DNA from: Cytophagales bacterium
GTDB taxonomy: Bacteria > Bacteroidota > Bacteroidia > Cytophagales > Cytophagaceae
Assembly: GCA_025360235.1 (NCBI GenBank)
Contig: JANYCO010000356.1
Span: 1 to 8,795 of the forward strand
DNA: 8,795 bases
Direction of reading: 5' to 3'
Shown here: positions 6,362 to 8,795 of the stretch, one piece after another
How positions within the stretch are numbered: position 1 is the stretch's first letter
Layout of the letters: each line of letters opens with the position of its first letter
The notes under the pieces: generated by a model
What the model was told of the DNA's origin: nothing
The model's database searches: none
What the model saw: the letters and a program-made list of their open reading frames with translations, nothing else
Made by a program: the position numbers and the translations under genes

Positions 6362-8795
6362 ATCGTATAACCTGCACCCACCCTTTAAAGCGAGTTCCTG
6401 TATTAAATGCTAAGTCGTAATAATAAACGCCATCCGAAAGACCTGCGAAGTCATATTTGTTATTATAATTGTTGTCCTGAAATACTCTTTCTCCCCAACG
6501 ATTAAAGATTCTCAATTCTGAATTATCTGGCAAGGAAACTATCTCAAAATAATCGTTGTGTAAATCTGCATTTGGAGAAACTAGATTTGGTATGAAGAAT
6601 TTACCAGGCACCTCTATTTGGATAGTATCTGAACAACCATTAGCATCTCTTACATAAATAGTATGAGCGCCAGGAGACAAATTACTAAACGACACATACG
6701 TTTGATTGCCCAACGTATCCTTTAATGTTGTATTTACAAGAGCTGCTGGATTATCTACACTCATTTGATAAACCTTTTTATTACCAATCTTGATCGGAGT
6801 ACCTCCTTTATAATTGTATATAATTGCAGTACCTGTGCTTTGGGCAAAATCACTGGCAAGTGCTATAGAAGAAGAAGTAAAAGCAGCAGGATCTGTTATA
6901 GTGGCCCTTGCATAACCACTGTTTACTTGTAAAGGATTATAAGGCGCCTTCACAACAGTAAACACACCTGGAGCAGAGTTTAATACAAATGAATCAACAG
7001 GATAATTTAAACAAGGAGGACCATCATTATCTGAAAGATTCATCACATAACTTCCTCCACTTAATCCCACAATCGAATCCGATGTAGTTGCAGTCGCCAA
7101 AATCATACTTCCTCCCACTGATACCAATGGAGACGTATTTTTAAAGAAATCCAATTTATATGGTGGTACTGAAGGACTCTTAGCTCTTACAGAATCCACT
7201 ATCAAACGCGCATCGCTGCCTCCTGGACAGGTTGATGCAATGATACGCATAATCGGCATAGAACGGGCTGCATTTTTAATATTAAAAACTGTGTCCTCTT
7301 GACAGCCTGCACTACAAACTACATGAACAGATTGAATACTTCCAGGACCAAGTGCTGTAATAGGAGTCCCTGTTGTATAAGGAGAACCATTAACTGTAAA
7401 TACATATGGAGGTACACCTCCAGATGCTCCATTCACGGTAAGACTACCGGTAGGATTATTACAATCCGCCGGAATCTCAACAGCGTTTACAAGTATAATT
7501 TGAGGATAAGAAGCCACTGCATATGTTCCAGCATTAAATGAACAACCCTTTGAGTCAAGAACAGATACTGCATAACTGCCAGGACCAAGATTAGTAAATG
7601 TAGCCGGCGCTGAAACGGTGCTTTGTACAGGTGTGGTGTTTATAGAGTAGGTAAAACCGCCCCATCCACCTGAAGCTACTGTATTAATAGACAATGAACC
7701 ATTAGTAGTACCATAACAGGCTGAAATAGTAGTTACATTAGGTCCTGTTATCGCTGCTGGCTGCACGATTGGTACATTTGTTACCGTATCGGAACATCCT
7801 CCGGCATCCACCACAATTACATTATACACGCCCGCTCCTAAACCTGAATATGTTGGAGTCCTATTGGCAGTAAGAGGTATAGTAGGTGCTCCTGCAGTAG
7901 TATTTAAATAGTAAGTAAATTTAGAAGTACCTCCTGTAACTTTTACAGGAATAGAACCATTCACATCACCATTACAAATTACATCGTTACTGGAAAGCGT
8001 ATCCAAAACAAGTGGCAGAGGTGTTATTATCGTAAGCGATGTATCATGACTACAAGCTGGTACTGAATTATCTGTAATATGTATAAGATAAGGCTGTAAA
8101 GGTCTTGATGCTATATTGGATATAGTAACGGAAGTTGTAAATGGTATAGTTGGGCCTAAATCAATGGAATAATTAGCATTTGGCGATGTTCCTCCTGAAA
8201 GATTTTTAATTAAAATACTTCCTGTAGGAGAATTGCTACATAATGGATTGCTGGCAATGGCCAAATATGTAAAAGGAGTAACTGTTAGCGTAACTGGTAT
8301 GGCAAGACTGATACAACCAAAATTATCTCTAAATCTTGTATTAATTACAGTGGTATTTGCAAAAGGACCTGTACCCGGAAACGTAACAGGAGTAGGACCT
8401 ACAGCAACACTGTTCACATAACTTAAGCCATCTGTTATTGAATAACCGCCGCCTGCGTTTGGTGTGAAAGGTGCATTTGCTGTTAGTGTTACCGTTGTAG
8501 AATTTCCTGAACAGATCGTAGAAGGAGACAATGAAGCTACGCCTGTTGGTCTGTTTTGAAACGGTAATACATAGGTAGCCGAATCAATACATCCATTAGC
8601 ATCCGTTCCAATGATACTATAACTCGTAGCTACTAAAGGTGATACTACATAAACGTTTCCAGGGGAAGACAAAAGTGTAGCATAAGGAAGATCATACCAT
8701 TTATAAGTGACAGCACCAGAAGCTATAAGACTACTGCTTGTTCCCTGACAATGAACCGCAGGGCCAGCAACTGTAACCACTGGTTTCGGATCGGC
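6360..8795 (-). CDS. SprB-repeat, Ig-like surface protein with T9SS type B (gliding motility-associated) C-terminal domain; N-terminal part outside window
   Basis: The frame is open to the right edge, giving 811 C-terminal residues. The GTG at 8778-8780 is internal, because the frame reads ADPKP in front of it. In fragment numbering, residues 1-75 and about 85-175 look like PKD/Ig-type beta domains, each with a Cys early and a Gly-Cys near the end. Residues 183-605 hold four or five SprB-like repeats of about 70-85 residues. Residues about 705-729 hold a last half-repeat (GAHTIYVRDANGCSDTI). Residues 733-811 form the type B sorting domain: FIPNLVSPNADLHNDYF, LRIFNRWGERVF, and a GLSDGVYYYDL end. 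The usual FTPNGDGxND signature is changed to VSPNADLHND. The protein is expected to be exported by the type IX secretion machinery and displayed or released as an adhesin-like fibre. There is no catalytic domain in this part. The ligand is unknown, and the full protein could be much larger. Confidence 0.9.
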   Translation of the reverse strand, partial: ADPKPVVTVAGPAVHCQGTSSSLIASGAVTYKWYDLPYATLLSSPGNVYVVSPLVATSYSIIGTDANGCIDSATYVLPFQNRPTGVASLSPSTICSGNSTTVTLTANAPFTPNAGGGYSITDGLSYVNSVAVGPTPVTFPGTGPFANTTVINTRFRDNFGCISLAIPVTLTVTPFTYLAIASNPLCSNSPTGSILIKNLSGGTSPNANYSIDLGPTIPFTTSVTISNIASRPLQPYLIHITDNSVPACSHDTSLTIITPLPLVLDTLSSNDVICNGDVNGSIPVKVTGGTSKFTYYLNTTAGAPTIPLTANRTPTYSGLGAGVYNVIVVDAGGCSDTVTNVPIVQPAAITGPNVTTISACYGTTNGSLSINTVASGGWGGFTYSINTTPVQSTVSAPATFTNLGPGSYAVSVLDSKGCSFNAGTYAVASYPQIILVNAVEIPADCNNPTGSLTVNGASGGVPPYVFTVNGSPYTTGTPITALGPGSIQSVHVVCSAGCQEDTVFNIKNAARSMPIMRIIASTCPGGSDARLIVDSVRAKSPSVPPYKLDFFKNTSPLVSVGGSMILATATTSDSIVGLSGGSYVMNLSDNDGPPCLNYPVDSFVLNSAPGVFTVVKAPYNPLQVNSGYARATITDPAAFTSSSIALASDFAQSTGTAIIYNYKGGTPIKIGNKKVYQMSVDNPAALVNTTLKDTLGNQTYVSFSNLSPGAHTIYVRDANGCSDTIQIEVPGKFFIPNLVSPNADLHNDYFEIVSLPDNSELRIFNRWGERVFQDNNYNNKYDFAGLSDGVYYYDLAFNTGTRFKGWVQVIR
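6981..8249 (-). repeat. SprB-type protein repeats encoded in tandem
   Basis: Units lie at about 8025-8249, 7758-7991, 7515-7739 and 7272-7481, with a diverged fifth at 6981-7238. Shared elements in order are a Cys, a G-S-(I/L) strand, GG, an aromatic-Ser-Ile or similar strand, a Gly-x-Tyr-x-Val turn, and Asp-x-x-Gly-Cys. The fourth unit has lost the usual VxVxDxxGC and reads VHVVCSAGC. Similarity between units is at the protein level only. The nucleotide sequences are strongly diverged, so recent duplication is unlikely. Confidence 0.7.

Noticed and set aside
7299..8421. Plus-strand frames inside the repeat protein gene (7299-7541 and 8233-8421)
   Set aside because: They are antisense to SprB-repeat coding sequence, short, and without recognisable features.

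Overview
The window looks like chromosomal DNA from a member of the Bacteroidota. Three things point there: the C-terminal end of a very long SprB-repeat protein with a gliding-motility-associated (type IX secretion, type B) sorting domain; a promoter of the Bacteroidota type (TTTG, 18 bp, TAnnTTTG) in front of sucD; and AT-rich leaders without clear Shine-Dalgarno sequences. A finer placement is not possible from this sequence alone.

Layout. Positions 2-2436 (+) hold a two-gene restriction-modification unit. It consists of a 5'-truncated PD-(D/E)XK-type endonuclease overlapping by ATGA with an adenine-specific (NPPW) DNA methyltransferase, and it is closed by a strong intrinsic terminator. 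Convergent to it, on the minus strand, lie a 469-residue conserved-looking protein of unknown function (2589-3998) and, upstream of that, a short arginine-rich protein with a signal peptide (4097-4342). A 17-bp stem-loop sits between these two, immediately before the start codon of the larger gene. Divergent from the small gene is a cytoplasmic glycerophosphodiester phosphodiesterase (4403-5236, +), followed by sucD, the alpha subunit of succinyl-CoA synthetase (5366-6253, +), which has its own promoter. A bidirectional terminator inside a heptad-repeat inverted structure separates sucD from the convergent adhesin-like gene (6360-8795, -), whose N-terminal part runs off the right edge.

How the genes relate. 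Only the endonuclease-methyltransferase pair is clearly one functional unit. The GDPD and sucD are ordinary metabolic genes (glycerophosphodiester breakdown, TCA cycle) and need not be linked. The large minus-strand protein is probably exported by the type IX system and anchored at the cell surface or released. No phage, transposase, CRISPR array, tRNA or rRNA was seen.

No demonstrably new multi-gene system is visible. The points most worth following are the unknown 469-residue protein with the hairpin at its translation start, the tiny Arg-rich exported protein beside it, the heptad mirror structure around the sucD terminator, and the specificity of the restriction-modification pair.
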